Of a stretch of 64,000 nucleotides of DNA, positions 26,902 through 35,128 are shown piece after piece (positions within the stretch are counted from its first letter, which is position 1; the number at the start of each line of letters is the position of its first letter). Under the pieces are notes generated by a model, which saw only the letters and a list, made by a program, of their open reading frames with translations, was not told the origin of the DNA and made no database searches. Source of the DNA: Arthrobacter sp. MYb23 (GTDB taxonomy: Bacteria; Actinomycetota; Actinomycetes; Actinomycetales; Micrococcaceae); NCBI RefSeq assembly GCF_002979775.1, contig NZ_PCPR01000004.1, forward strand, positions 1 to 64,000. The letters run 5' to 3'. A program made the translations under genes and the position numbers.

Positions 26902-27936
26902 TCAGCGCGGTTTCAGCGGCGGTGAGCCCTTCCGGCCCTTCCCTGCACCAATCCCGTCCAGCATTTCCGCCAGCGACTCCAGCGAAGAATGCTTGGGAGA
27001 CCAGCCCAACAGGGCGTGAGCACGGGCCGTGTCCATGATGGGCGCGTTGGCCGCCATGTCCACCCACCCGCCGTCGGTCACCTGAAGCCGGAGCCGCCAA
27101 CTGACCTCGACGACGGCGCGCAGCACCGGCAGCGGGAACGGCATCACGCGCCTGGCATTGAGAATCCACGCGAGGGCGTTGGGGTCGATCACCGGCTCGG
27201 CGGCGATGTTGAAAGCACCTTCCGCCTTACGCTCCACCACACGCCAGTAGGCATCTGCGACGTCAGAGGTGTGGACTGCCTGGAACACCATCTCCTTGGG
27301 GATGGCGAGCAGCGGCAGCCACGGTTTACGCGGAACCAGCCGAGGCAGGACCCGTCCCAGGAAGTAGCGGCCAACCTCGCTCCCGCCATCTGCACTGAAC
27401 ATCAGCGCGGGGCGGAGCCGTGCCACCACGATGTCCGGGTTTTCCTTGGCAAAACCGTCAAGGAGCCGTTCCTGTGCGGCCTTGTCCACGCTGTAGTGCG
27501 AGCCTCTGATGCCGCCCGTGGGCCAGCCTTCCTTGGTCCGCTGATCTTTGGGCGCCGGCGAGTACGCCCCTACGGATGATGCGCACACCACGTGTCCTAC
27601 TCCCGCTTGTCGCGCGGCGGCGAGCACATGGGCTGTTCCGGCCACATTGGTCCGGCGAAGCATCTCCCGGTTGTGGTTCGGTTGGATCAGCCACGCCAGA
27701 TGAACCACAGCGTCGGCTCCTGCCAAGGCGGTTTCCAGGGCAGGCTGATCCTCGGTGGCGCTGATGTCCAGGGTGTGCCACTCCACGCCGTGATACGGAG
27801 CTGCGTCCTGGTCAGGTTGCCGCCGGGCGACCCCCACCAGCTCCAGATCCGCGCCCTCTTCAGAACGTGCCCGCTGGAGCCGCTTCAGCAGTTCCGTACC
27901 GCCGTGTCCTGTTGCCCCGATGATCACAATGCGCAT
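26902..27936 (-). CDS. NAD-dependent epimerase/dehydratase, possible heptose epimerase
   Basis: A 344-residue extended short-chain dehydrogenase with the Rossmann motif MRIVIIGATGHGG at the N terminus, ASSVGAYSP (catalytic Ser) and YSVDK (YxxxK). ATG at 27936 has GAGGAGG upstream, overlapping the end region of hldE1 10 bp before, so the two are cotranscribed. The context makes it the best candidate in the window for the nucleotide-heptose 6-epimerase step (HldD role). However, its sequence is a general NAD-epimerase type and does not look like canonical HldD. Function is inference. Confidence 0.75.
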   Translation of the reverse strand: MRIVIIGATGHGGTELLKRLQRARSEEGADLELVGVARRQPDQDAAPYHGVEWHTLDISATEDQPALETALAGADAVVHLAWLIQPNHNREMLRRTNVAGTAHVLAAARQAGVGHVVCASSVGAYSPAPKDQRTKEGWPTGGIRGSHYSVDKAAQERLLDGFAKENPDIVVARLRPALMFSADGGSEVGRYFLGRVLPRLVPRKPWLPLLAIPKEMVFQAVHTSDVADAYWRVVERKAEGAFNIAAEPVIDPNALAWILNARRVMPFPLPVLRAVVEVSWRLRLQVTDGGWVDMAANAPIMDTARAHALLGWSPKHSSLESLAEMLDGIGAGKGRKGSPPLKPR

Positions 27937-27946
27937 GGCTGCCTCC

Positions 27947-29635
27947 TCAGGCCTGCGGGGTTTCGCCCGTGGAACGGATGCGTTCCAGGACCGCTGTGGT
28001 GGAGTGCTCAGGCACATAATCCAAGATGCTCACCGTGCCGCCGTAGCGTTCCACCGCTTCAGTTTCCTGGAGCATCTCCGGCGTGTAGTCGCCGCCTTTG
28101 GCATAAACATCCGGCCGCAGGAGATCTATGAGCGGTATTGGCGTGGGGGTATCGAACACCGTGACATGGTCCACGCAGCTCAAGGCGGCGATGACTGCCG
28201 CGCGATCGGCCTCGTGGTTGACCGGCCGGTCCGGACCCTTGAGCTTCCGCACGGACGAATCGCTGTTCAGCGCCACCACCAGTACGTCTCCCAGTTGCTT
28301 GGCTTGGTTGAGGTAGCGGGTGTGGCCACGGTGGAGGACATCGAAGCACCCGTTGGTCAGCACAATACGTTTGCCCTCCCGGCGGTGTTCCCCCACCTGC
28401 CGGGCCAACTCGGAGTCCGTCAGCGCCGTATCGGCGAACCCCCGGAGGTGCTTTGCCAATTCTTCAGTGGTGCAGACGGAGGTGCCCGGCCTGTGCACCA
28501 CCACGTCCGCGGCAGCCTGCGCCAGATCCACGCTGGTGGTCAACGGCAAGCCCGCCGCACGGGCAATAGTCAACGCCGCCACGAACGTGTCGCCGGCACC
28601 CGAGGCCTGCTTCTCCGCCTGAGGCCGGGCCCACGTCCGGTGGGTAGCCGGCTCTTGAGAATTTCTGTTGGGGCGGATGGTCAGGGTCCCCTCCCGGTCC
28701 AACGTCACGACGACGGCGGCCGCACCTGAGGCGCGCAGGAGCTGGTCCGAGTGGGTTTCCACGAACGGGCACCTGGCGGCTCCGCCGGGGAACTCTGTGC
28801 CGAGCAGCCTGGCGGCTTCCTGCGCATTCGGGGTAGCGAGGTCTGGATGGAGCTGGGCCCACCGTCCCGGGTAGTGGGCGTCCACCACTACCAGCTTGTT
28901 TTGCCGGGCTGCCAGCATGTTTTTCCGGTCCCCCGGAAAGCCGGCCTCCTCGCCCACAGCCTCCTCCCCCACAGCCTGCGGCCCCTCACTCGGCGGCCCC
29001 TCGCTTTGCGATCCCAGATGCTCGAAGATCGCCTCCCGCGCGGCCCCGTCCAATGCCCCGGCTCCGTAGTCGCAGAGGACCACGGCAGAGGAGCCGGAGA
29101 TCGCTGCGGGAATGGCAGCGGCCAGCAGGCGGAGGCCCTCAGCTGGGACCTCACTGGCAGCGTCATCCAGTCGCAGCATCACCTGCCCACCGCTGCTCAC
29201 ACGGAATTTGGTGGTGGTGGTCATGTCCGCATGGGACACCACATGCGAGACGTCAACTCCCGCCGACTCTAGATGCTCAAGGAGCGTGCGGCCCTCTGTG
29301 TCCTCTCCTACGAGTGAAGCAAAACGCACTTGCGCCCCCAGTGCAGCCAGGTTCATCGCCGTGTTTGCCGCACCTCCAGGAGCGAAGTCACGGCGCTGGA
29401 CCTGGACCACAGGGGCCGGGGCTTCCCGGCAGAACCGCTCAATGGTTCCATCCCACCAGCCGTCCAGAATGGAATCACCAATGACAGTCACAACAGGCCG
29501 CGCCTCGGCCAAACGGCCTGGCAACCAGTCAGCAAGGCCTTGTTGATTCGCCAAGCCTTCTTGATTTCCCCTGCCAGCTTGATTGGCATGGCCTTCTTGA
29601 CTGTGCTGGCCGTCTTGATTGGATAGGCGTGCCAT
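27947..29635 (-). CDS. HldE-type bifunctional heptose kinase/nucleotidyltransferase, copy 1
   Basis: A 562-residue protein with the HldE layout. A PfkB/ribokinase-type kinase domain (about 47-400) has VIGDSILDGWW, APGGAANTAMNLA and the catalytic SGAGDT (346-349). A cytidylyltransferase-like domain (about 420-562) has LTNGCFDVLHRGH (435-438), NSDSSVRKLKGPDRPVN and KGGDYTPEML. It should phosphorylate heptose 7-phosphate at C1 and later add a nucleotide, usually AMP. Oddities are a Gln/Asn-rich repetitive N-terminal extension (about 1-40) and a Gly/Glu/Pro repeat insert at 210-235. ATG at 29635 has GAAGG upstream. Confidence 0.9.
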   Translation of the reverse strand: MARLSNQDGQHSQEGHANQAGRGNQEGLANQQGLADWLPGRLAEARPVVTVIGDSILDGWWDGTIERFCREAPAPVVQVQRRDFAPGGAANTAMNLAALGAQVRFASLVGEDTEGRTLLEHLESAGVDVSHVVSHADMTTTTKFRVSSGGQVMLRLDDAASEVPAEGLRLLAAAIPAAISGSSAVVLCDYGAGALDGAAREAIFEHLGSQSEGPPSEGPQAVGEEAVGEEAGFPGDRKNMLAARQNKLVVVDAHYPGRWAQLHPDLATPNAQEAARLLGTEFPGGAARCPFVETHSDQLLRASGAAAVVVTLDREGTLTIRPNRNSQEPATHRTWARPQAEKQASGAGDTFVAALTIARAAGLPLTTSVDLAQAAADVVVHRPGTSVCTTEELAKHLRGFADTALTDSELARQVGEHRREGKRIVLTNGCFDVLHRGHTRYLNQAKQLGDVLVVALNSDSSVRKLKGPDRPVNHEADRAAVIAALSCVDHVTVFDTPTPIPLIDLLRPDVYAKGGDYTPEMLQETEAVERYGGTVSILDYVPEHSTTAVLERIRSTGETPQA

Positions 29636-29796
29636 GGGGTACCTTCCGATTGGGCTTACAGTTTCCTGTTCCCCTCAGGTACCCCGGGGCGCGGCCTTCA
29701 CACGCCGGACCCGGGAGTTTCCGAGCCGGACTTTCCGCCCGGAATCGAAGTGCCAGGGGAACCCGCGCGCCGCTTTGCCAGCGAAAGGAATCATCC

Positions 29797-30972
29797 ATGG
29801 AAGATCCGATCACGACTCCAAGTAACGGCGTGGGTCCTTTGCTGGAAAAGTTCAGCGGCGTCAGGCGGATAGCGGTCCTGAGGGGCGGTGGATTGGGAGA
29901 CCTGATCTATACCTACCCGGCACTCAACGCTGTGAAGAACGCGTACCCCGACGCCACCATCTCGGTTTTGGGCACGCCTGTCCATGCGGCGGTGGTGGCC
30001 GCTACGGAAGGTCCTGTTGACGACGTCGAGATGTTGCCGGTGGCGCGCGGAGTCCATGACGGTCCCCGCAACGGCGAGCGCTTTGGGGACGATGCTGCGG
30101 ACGTCGCGGCCCAAGAGGCGTTCTTCGAGGCGATGCGGGCCAGGGAGTTCGATGTTGCGTTCCAAATGCACGGCGGCGGACGCTTTTCCAACCCTTTCCT
30201 GCTTCGGCTTGGGGCGCGGCATACTGTGGGCACGCGGACCAGGGATGCGAAGCCGTTGGAGCGGAATCTTGATTACGTCTATTACCAGAATGAATCGGAC
30301 AGGTGGCTGGAGGTGGCGGGTCTTGCCGGAGTTCCCGGCGTTATTTCCCCGCCCGTGCGCCCCAAGGCTGAGCATCAGCAGAACATTGTTGGATTACGGG
30401 ATCCGCAGCGGTCGTCGCTGGTAGTGCTCCACCCGGGTGCCACCGATCCTCGAAGGCGATGGCCGGCGTCGTACTTCGCTGGTGCCGCGGCGGGACTGGC
30501 GACGGAAGGGGCCCAGGTGTTGATCGTGGGCGACCGGTCAGAGAAGGCCTTGGCGCAGGAAGTGGCGGAGTTGGCGATCCGCCAAGTGCCGGCAGCAGAC
30601 CAGAACGCCGTGCGCTCCGTGGCTGGCGAGCTGGACATCGGGGATCTGGCGGCGCTCCTGGCGGACGCATCCGTGATGCTCGCCAGCGACAGCGGGCCCC
30701 GGCACCTGGCGCAGGCGTTGGGAACGCCCACGGTGGGGATCTTCTGGGTGGGCAACGTGCTGAATGCCGGGCCTCGTGGCCGGAGTCTCCACCGCATCCG
30801 CATGTCGTGGGTTACGCACTGCCCGCGCTGCGGAGCGGACGTCACCCAGGTGGGATGGACGGCACCCCACTGCGGCCACGACGACACCCTGATTGAGGGC
30901 ATCGCCGTGGCCGATGTTGTTCAGGACGTGCTGGACCTTACGGCCACGAGCCTTCTTCTGCGGGGCAGATAA
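29797..30972 (+). CDS. Glycosyltransferase family 9 (heptosyltransferase-like), copy 1
   Basis: A 391-residue GT-B enzyme of family 9, which transfers heptose from ADP-heptose. It has VLRGGGLGDLIYTYPALNAVKNAYPDA near residue 25-50, LHPGATDPRRRWPASYFAGAA in the C-terminal domain, and DSGPRHLAQALGTPTVGIFW, the family's donor-binding stretch. ATG at 29797 has AAAGGAA upstream. The C terminus carries a Cys/His cluster (HCPRCGADVTQVGWTAPHCGHD) that I do not know from other GT9 proteins and that could bind a metal. It is divergent from hldE1 and overlaps the convergent SDR gene by 35 bp. Confidence 0.9.
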   Translation: MEDPITTPSNGVGPLLEKFSGVRRIAVLRGGGLGDLIYTYPALNAVKNAYPDATISVLGTPVHAAVVAATEGPVDDVEMLPVARGVHDGPRNGERFGDDAADVAAQEAFFEAMRAREFDVAFQMHGGGRFSNPFLLRLGARHTVGTRTRDAKPLERNLDYVYYQNESDRWLEVAGLAGVPGVISPPVRPKAEHQQNIVGLRDPQRSSLVVLHPGATDPRRRWPASYFAGAAAGLATEGAQVLIVGDRSEKALAQEVAELAIRQVPAADQNAVRSVAGELDIGDLAALLADASVMLASDSGPRHLAQALGTPTVGIFWVGNVLNAGPRGRSLHRIRMSWVTHCPRCGADVTQVGWTAPHCGHDDTLIEGIAVADVVQDVLDLTATSLLLRGR

Positions 30973-31633
30973 GGAGCTCGCGGACCTCGCTGCCGAACGG
31001 CTGGGAGAGGGCGAACACCACGGCCTGCGCCACGTTGGCGGGATCGTTCAGTTTGGAATCGTCCTGCGGCTTGTACTGTTCGTCGCGATCGTCAAAGAAG
31101 TGGGTCTTCATGCCACCGGGAATGATGGTGGTGACGCCGATGACTCCCCCGGTTTCCGCAGCCAAAGCCCGGCTGAAACCGATCACGCCGAACTTCGAGG
31201 CGCAGTACGCCGTGGCATCCGGGAGTGCCCGGAGACCCAGTGTTGAGGCTATGGTGATGGCCCGGCCACGGGATCCCTTCAGATAGGGCAGCGCCGCACG
31301 GACTACGGACACCGTGCCCAGGAGGTTCACTCCGATGACCTTTTCCCATTCCTCCGCCGGGACGTCGCCCAACTTGCCGCAGCGGTCAATGCCTGCAGCT
31401 GTGACCACACCGTCCAGGCCGCCCAGGGTTTCGGCGGCCTCCTTGACGGCGGCTTCCACGGCTTCACGGTTGGAGACGTCCACTTCCAAGGCTTTGGCAC
31501 CGGACACGTTACTGACATCGCGGTCAAAGACGAAGGGCGTGCCGCCGGCGTCGCGGATGGCTTCCACGATCGCAGCGCCAAGGCCGGAGCCGCCTCCAGT
31601 GACGATGACGCGGCCGGGTGTTTGCGTGTTCAT
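30938..31633 (-). CDS. Short-chain dehydrogenase/reductase
   Basis: A 231-residue classical SDR with the cofactor motif VTGGGSGLG at about 11-19, AAGI (NAG-like), catalytic Ser in TIASTLG and YCASK (YxxxK). It follows hldE2 by 44 bp on the same strand and probably belongs to the heptose operon. Its role could be oxidation or reduction of a sugar or lipid carrier component, but this is unproven. Its last 35 bp overlap the end of the convergent GT9 gene. Confidence 0.85.
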   Translation of the reverse strand: MNTQTPGRVIVTGGGSGLGAAIVEAIRDAGGTPFVFDRDVSNVSGAKALEVDVSNREAVEAAVKEAAETLGGLDGVVTAAGIDRCGKLGDVPAEEWEKVIGVNLLGTVSVVRAALPYLKGSRGRAITIASTLGLRALPDATAYCASKFGVIGFSRALAAETGGVIGVTTIIPGGMKTHFFDDRDEQYKPQDDSKLNDPANVAQAVVFALSQPFGSEVRELLICPAEEGSWP

Positions 31634-31677
31634 GCGGTTCCTCTCGGTTGCTCAATTGGTTGGTTGAGTGCGTGTTG

Positions 31678-33141
31678 TCAGCTGACCTTGGCCAGTGCTG
31701 CAGCCAAGCCGCTGGTGGAGCGAGCCGGATGGAAGGGCACCGTGACACAACGCCCTCCCCAGCCCGCCACCAAGCGGGCTTCCGGCAGTTCTTCGGGGGT
31801 GTAGTCGCCACCCTTGACCCAGATATCGGGTCTGAGTTCGCTGAGGCAGGCCTCGGGAGTGTCCTCGCCGAAGACCACTACGGCGTCAACGCATTCGAGT
31901 GTCAGCAATAACTCGGCGCGGTCTTCCGCGCTGACGATTGGCCGGTGTGCGCCTTTGAGCCTCCTGACCGATTCATCTGAATTCAGGCACACGATCAGGC
32001 AATCGCCCATACTGCGCGCGGCGGCCAATGTCCGCGCGTGGCCTGCGTGCAGGAGGTCGAAGCAGCCACCGGTGGCCACCACCGAGCCGCCCCTGGACCG
32101 CACGGCGTGAGCCAGCCGGACGCCGTCGGGTTCCAACTCACCGGGGTCAACGAGTTCCAGGCCCTTGAGTTCGATTTGGGGGCTGGGCTCGATTTCGGGA
32201 TTGAGTTCGACGACGGGACTCGGCCCGGGCTCTTCCACCGACGCTGCCGCTTCAGCCACCACCGCCGCTGATGCCGCTCCTCCAGCGGCAAGGAACGCCG
32301 ACGCATCCTCAACCGCCTTGGTTGCCGCCTGCGCGAGGTCAAGACCCAGGCCCAAGTGCACGGCAAGGCTTCCGGCCAGCCGGTCGCCAGCCCCGCAGGG
32401 ATCGCTGACGTTGGTCTTGGGCGCCGGGATGCCCTGCGCGGCGTCACCGACGGAGAGCAGGAGCGCCCCGTCTTCACCCCTGGTGACCAGAACGGCGCCA
32501 CTTCCCCACTTTTCGAGCAGGTACAGGCCGGCTTCTTCGGCACCTGTACGTCTCGGTTCCAGCCCGGCGGCCTTCGCGGATGCCAGCGCCTCGGCAAGGT
32601 TGGGCGTCACGACGGCGACTCCTTCCACGGGCTCGGAACCGGCAGGATGCGGGTCCCACACCACCGGGACACGTCCGGCGGCGTCGGCGAGCGCAGCGCG
32701 GATCTCCGTATTGGCGGTGATGCCCCGGCCGTAGTCAGCCACCACTATGGCGTCCGACGAGGCAATGGCTGCGAGCATCTCTTCCGTACTGGCAGGAACG
32801 GGAGCAGGCGCGCATCCTTGGTCGAACCGGACCATGGGATGTGTCCCGATCCGCACGCGGGTCTTGGTAGGTGTAGGCGCGAGCGGGACTCCGGCGAGCA
32901 CACGCACACCGGTCAGCGCGCTCCTAAGGTGGCTGGCGCCGTCGTCGTCCGAGAGGGCGGTGACCAGCGCGACGTCGTGACCGTCCTGCGCGAGCACGGT
33001 AGCCACCAGCCCCGCGCCACCCGCACGACGCCGGATGTCGGCTACGTCCACCACCGGCACCGGCGCGTCGGGGCTGAGCCGGGTGGCGGCCCCGTTGATG
33101 TCGACGTCCAGGAGAACGTCCCCCACCACTGTGATCCTCAT
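31678..33141 (-). CDS. HldE-type bifunctional heptose kinase/nucleotidyltransferase, copy 2
   Basis: A 487-residue protein that is close to E. coli HldE in its start (VVGDVLLDVDINGAATRLSPDAPVPVV), with kinase motif CGAGD (250-253), a Pro/Glu-rich linker (about 300-340) and a nucleotidyltransferase domain with GGCFDLLHAGH (HAGH 365-368), NSDESVRRLKGAHRPI and KGGDYTPEELPEA. One change is GGAGLVA where HldE usually has GGAANVA in the sugar-binding loop, so substrate preference may differ from copy 1. It overlaps gmhA by 4 bp (ATGA). Confidence 0.9.
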   Translation of the reverse strand: MRITVVGDVLLDVDINGAATRLSPDAPVPVVDVADIRRRAGGAGLVATVLAQDGHDVALVTALSDDDGASHLRSALTGVRVLAGVPLAPTPTKTRVRIGTHPMVRFDQGCAPAPVPASTEEMLAAIASSDAIVVADYGRGITANTEIRAALADAAGRVPVVWDPHPAGSEPVEGVAVVTPNLAEALASAKAAGLEPRRTGAEEAGLYLLEKWGSGAVLVTRGEDGALLLSVGDAAQGIPAPKTNVSDPCGAGDRLAGSLAVHLGLGLDLAQAATKAVEDASAFLAAGGAASAAVVAEAAASVEEPGPSPVVELNPEIEPSPQIELKGLELVDPGELEPDGVRLAHAVRSRGGSVVATGGCFDLLHAGHARTLAAARSMGDCLIVCLNSDESVRRLKGAHRPIVSAEDRAELLLTLECVDAVVVFGEDTPEACLSELRPDIWVKGGDYTPEELPEARLVAGWGGRCVTVPFHPARSTSGLAAALAKVS

Positions 33142-33863
33142 GGCTGCCCTGCTCCGAATGAGTTTGGGCCCGATCCGGCCCGCCGGGCTACCTCGGCGTC
33201 AAATGCCCGGCAGACTGCGTGGACGGCGATGAGGTGGCCTTCCTGGGCGTCCGCGGAGATGGCGTCGATGATGATGGCTTGATCGCACGCGTCGGCCAGC
33301 GGATTGGGACCGGGGCCTGTGAGTGCCCACGTGGTGATGCCGCGTTCCTTGGCGGCACGCACTGCTTTGAGCAGGTTGGGGCTGCGGCCGCTGGTGGACA
33401 GAAGAATGAGGACGTCACCGGCACGGCCGTGGGCCCTGACTTGGCGTGCGAAGACTTCCTCGAAGCCGTAATCGTTGGAGAGCGCGGTAACGGCGGAGGA
33501 CTCTGCGTGGAGGGAGATCGCGGAAAAGGGTGCGCGTTCCTCATCGAACCTGCCCACCAGTTCGGCCGTGAGGTGTTGGGCCTCAGCAGCTGAGCCACCG
33601 TTGCCCGCCGCAAGCAAACGTTGCCCGGACAGGAGACGCTGGGCCAGCACGGTTCCCCACTCGGACAAACGGCCCGACTGCGAGCGCAGGGAGTCCAGCG
33701 CGGGCAGGACGTTGTCCAGGTGCTTGGTGACCTCGTCGATGTGGTTTGTGGCAGTGAGGCCGGGAGCCCACCGCGCCGGGACAGTGTCCGGAACACCGGA
33801 GGACGCCTTGGAGTGGGTGGTGGTTTCAGCGCCTTGGATAGTTACGGAGCCTTTGACAGTCAC
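33138..33863 (-). CDS. gmhA: Phosphoheptose isomerase
   Basis: GmhA converts sedoheptulose 7-phosphate to D-glycero-D-manno-heptose 7-phosphate, the entry step. The 241-residue SIS-domain protein has AAGNGGSAAEAQHLTAELVGRF (about 85-106), ESSAVTALSNDYGFEEVFARQV and the sugar-phosphate loop STSGRSPN (156-163), with EGHLIAVHAVC near the end. A ~40-residue N-terminal extension is extra. GTG at 33863 overlaps the stop of the GT4 gene, and its stop overlaps hldE2. SIS proteins such as DiaA are similar, but the heptose context favours GmhA. Confidence 0.9.
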   Translation of the reverse strand: MTVKGSVTIQGAETTTHSKASSGVPDTVPARWAPGLTATNHIDEVTKHLDNVLPALDSLRSQSGRLSEWGTVLAQRLLSGQRLLAAGNGGSAAEAQHLTAELVGRFDEERAPFSAISLHAESSAVTALSNDYGFEEVFARQVRAHGRAGDVLILLSTSGRSPNLLKAVRAAKERGITTWALTGPGPNPLADACDQAIIIDAISADAQEGHLIAVHAVCRAFDAEVARRAGSGPNSFGAGQP

Positions 33864-35128
33864 AGTGCCGTTCCTTCCAGTGGTTCCATGCGCTCGACGG
33901 CTTGCCGGGACAGTCCGGCCGCCAGAACGGATCGGTAGGCTTTCTCGGTGTCCGCTGCGATGCGTTCCCAGGAGTAACGGGAGCGTGCACGCCGTGCTCC
34001 GGCGCGGCCCATGTCGGCGCGAAGACCCGGGTCTGCCAGCAGTTTCCCCAGCGCCTCCGCCAGGGCTTCCGGATCACGCGGTGGGACGTGCAGTCCGGTT
34101 TTCTGATCCACCACGGTTTCCCGGAGTCCGCCCACAGCTGCCGCCACCACCGGTACACCGCATGCCATGGCTTCAAGGGGCACGATGCCGAACGGCTCGT
34201 ACCACGGTGCGCAAACCACGGCGTCGGCACTGCGGAAGATGCCGGGCATGGCGTCGCGAGGCACTTGGCCCCGCATGGTCACCTTGTCCTCGACGCCCAG
34301 CTCTTTCGCCAGCGCATGGAGCCGTTGAGCTTCCGGGTCTTCCTCGAGTGTCAGGGCATCGCCGGAACCGCCAACAATCAGCAGCTCAACATCGTTGAAG
34401 CCCGCCTCCGCCAGGAAGGGCAGGGCCTGAATAATGAGGTCCACTCCCTTGCGTTGCACGAGGCGTCCCACGCTCAGGATCCGATGCGTGCGGGTTTTGG
34501 GTTCGGCGTCGGACGTTCCGGGGAACAAGGTCAGATCCACACCGCAGGGTGCGATGGAAACTTTGGACCGGCTGATGCCGAGGGCTTTGAGTTCGAAGAC
34601 CTCGTCCGGGCAGGTGGCGATGACCCAGTCGGCGGTGCGTCCCACCCACGGCTCCAGCCATTCCCTGGCAGGCGGGCTGGTATCAGCTGCGCCCTGGTGC
34701 CTGCGTTTTACCGAGCCCAGGGCGTGGAAGGTCTGAACCACGGGAACGGGGTCGGCTGCTCCTGCCCGGCGGGACGCCTGGATGGCAGCGAGTCCGGACA
34801 TCCAGAAGTGCGCGTGCAGCACGTCCGGGAGGTCACCGGCCCAGTCTGCGCAGATCCCGTCGGCCAGTTCTCCCATATACGGCAGGAGATCGTCCTTGGG
34901 GATGCGGCGGGCGGGACCGGCGTCCACGTGAACCACGGTGAGTCCCGGACCCACGCGAACCTGCCCTGGAAGATCGGGGTCATCACGCCGCGTGTACACC
35001 GTCACCTGATGACCGCGATCCGCCAGGGCCGAAGAAAGCGCCGCCACGTGGACGTTTTGCCCCCCGGCGTCAACGCCTCCCAAAGCGGCCAACGGACTGG
35101 CGTGCTCGGAGACCATGGAGATTTTCAT
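33860..35128 (-). CDS. Glycosyltransferase family 4
   Basis: A 422-residue retaining GT-B enzyme. The N terminus has SEHASPLAALGGVDAGGQNVHVAALSSALADRGHQVTVYTRR, as in MshA/sucrose-phosphate-synthase-like GT4 proteins. The C-terminal domain has LSVGRLVQRKGVDLIIQALPFL and the donor-binding EPFGIVPLEAMACGVPVVAA (EX7E). It should act at the inner membrane face on a lipid- or protein-linked acceptor. It is fused by 4-bp overlaps to its neighbours in the heptose operon, so it likely adds a non-heptose sugar to the same glycan. Confidence 0.9.
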   Translation of the reverse strand: MKISMVSEHASPLAALGGVDAGGQNVHVAALSSALADRGHQVTVYTRRDDPDLPGQVRVGPGLTVVHVDAGPARRIPKDDLLPYMGELADGICADWAGDLPDVLHAHFWMSGLAAIQASRRAGAADPVPVVQTFHALGSVKRRHQGAADTSPPAREWLEPWVGRTADWVIATCPDEVFELKALGISRSKVSIAPCGVDLTLFPGTSDAEPKTRTHRILSVGRLVQRKGVDLIIQALPFLAEAGFNDVELLIVGGSGDALTLEEDPEAQRLHALAKELGVEDKVTMRGQVPRDAMPGIFRSADAVVCAPWYEPFGIVPLEAMACGVPVVAAAVGGLRETVVDQKTGLHVPPRDPEALAEALGKLLADPGLRADMGRAGARRARSRYSWERIAADTEKAYRSVLAAGLSRQAVERMEPLEGTAL

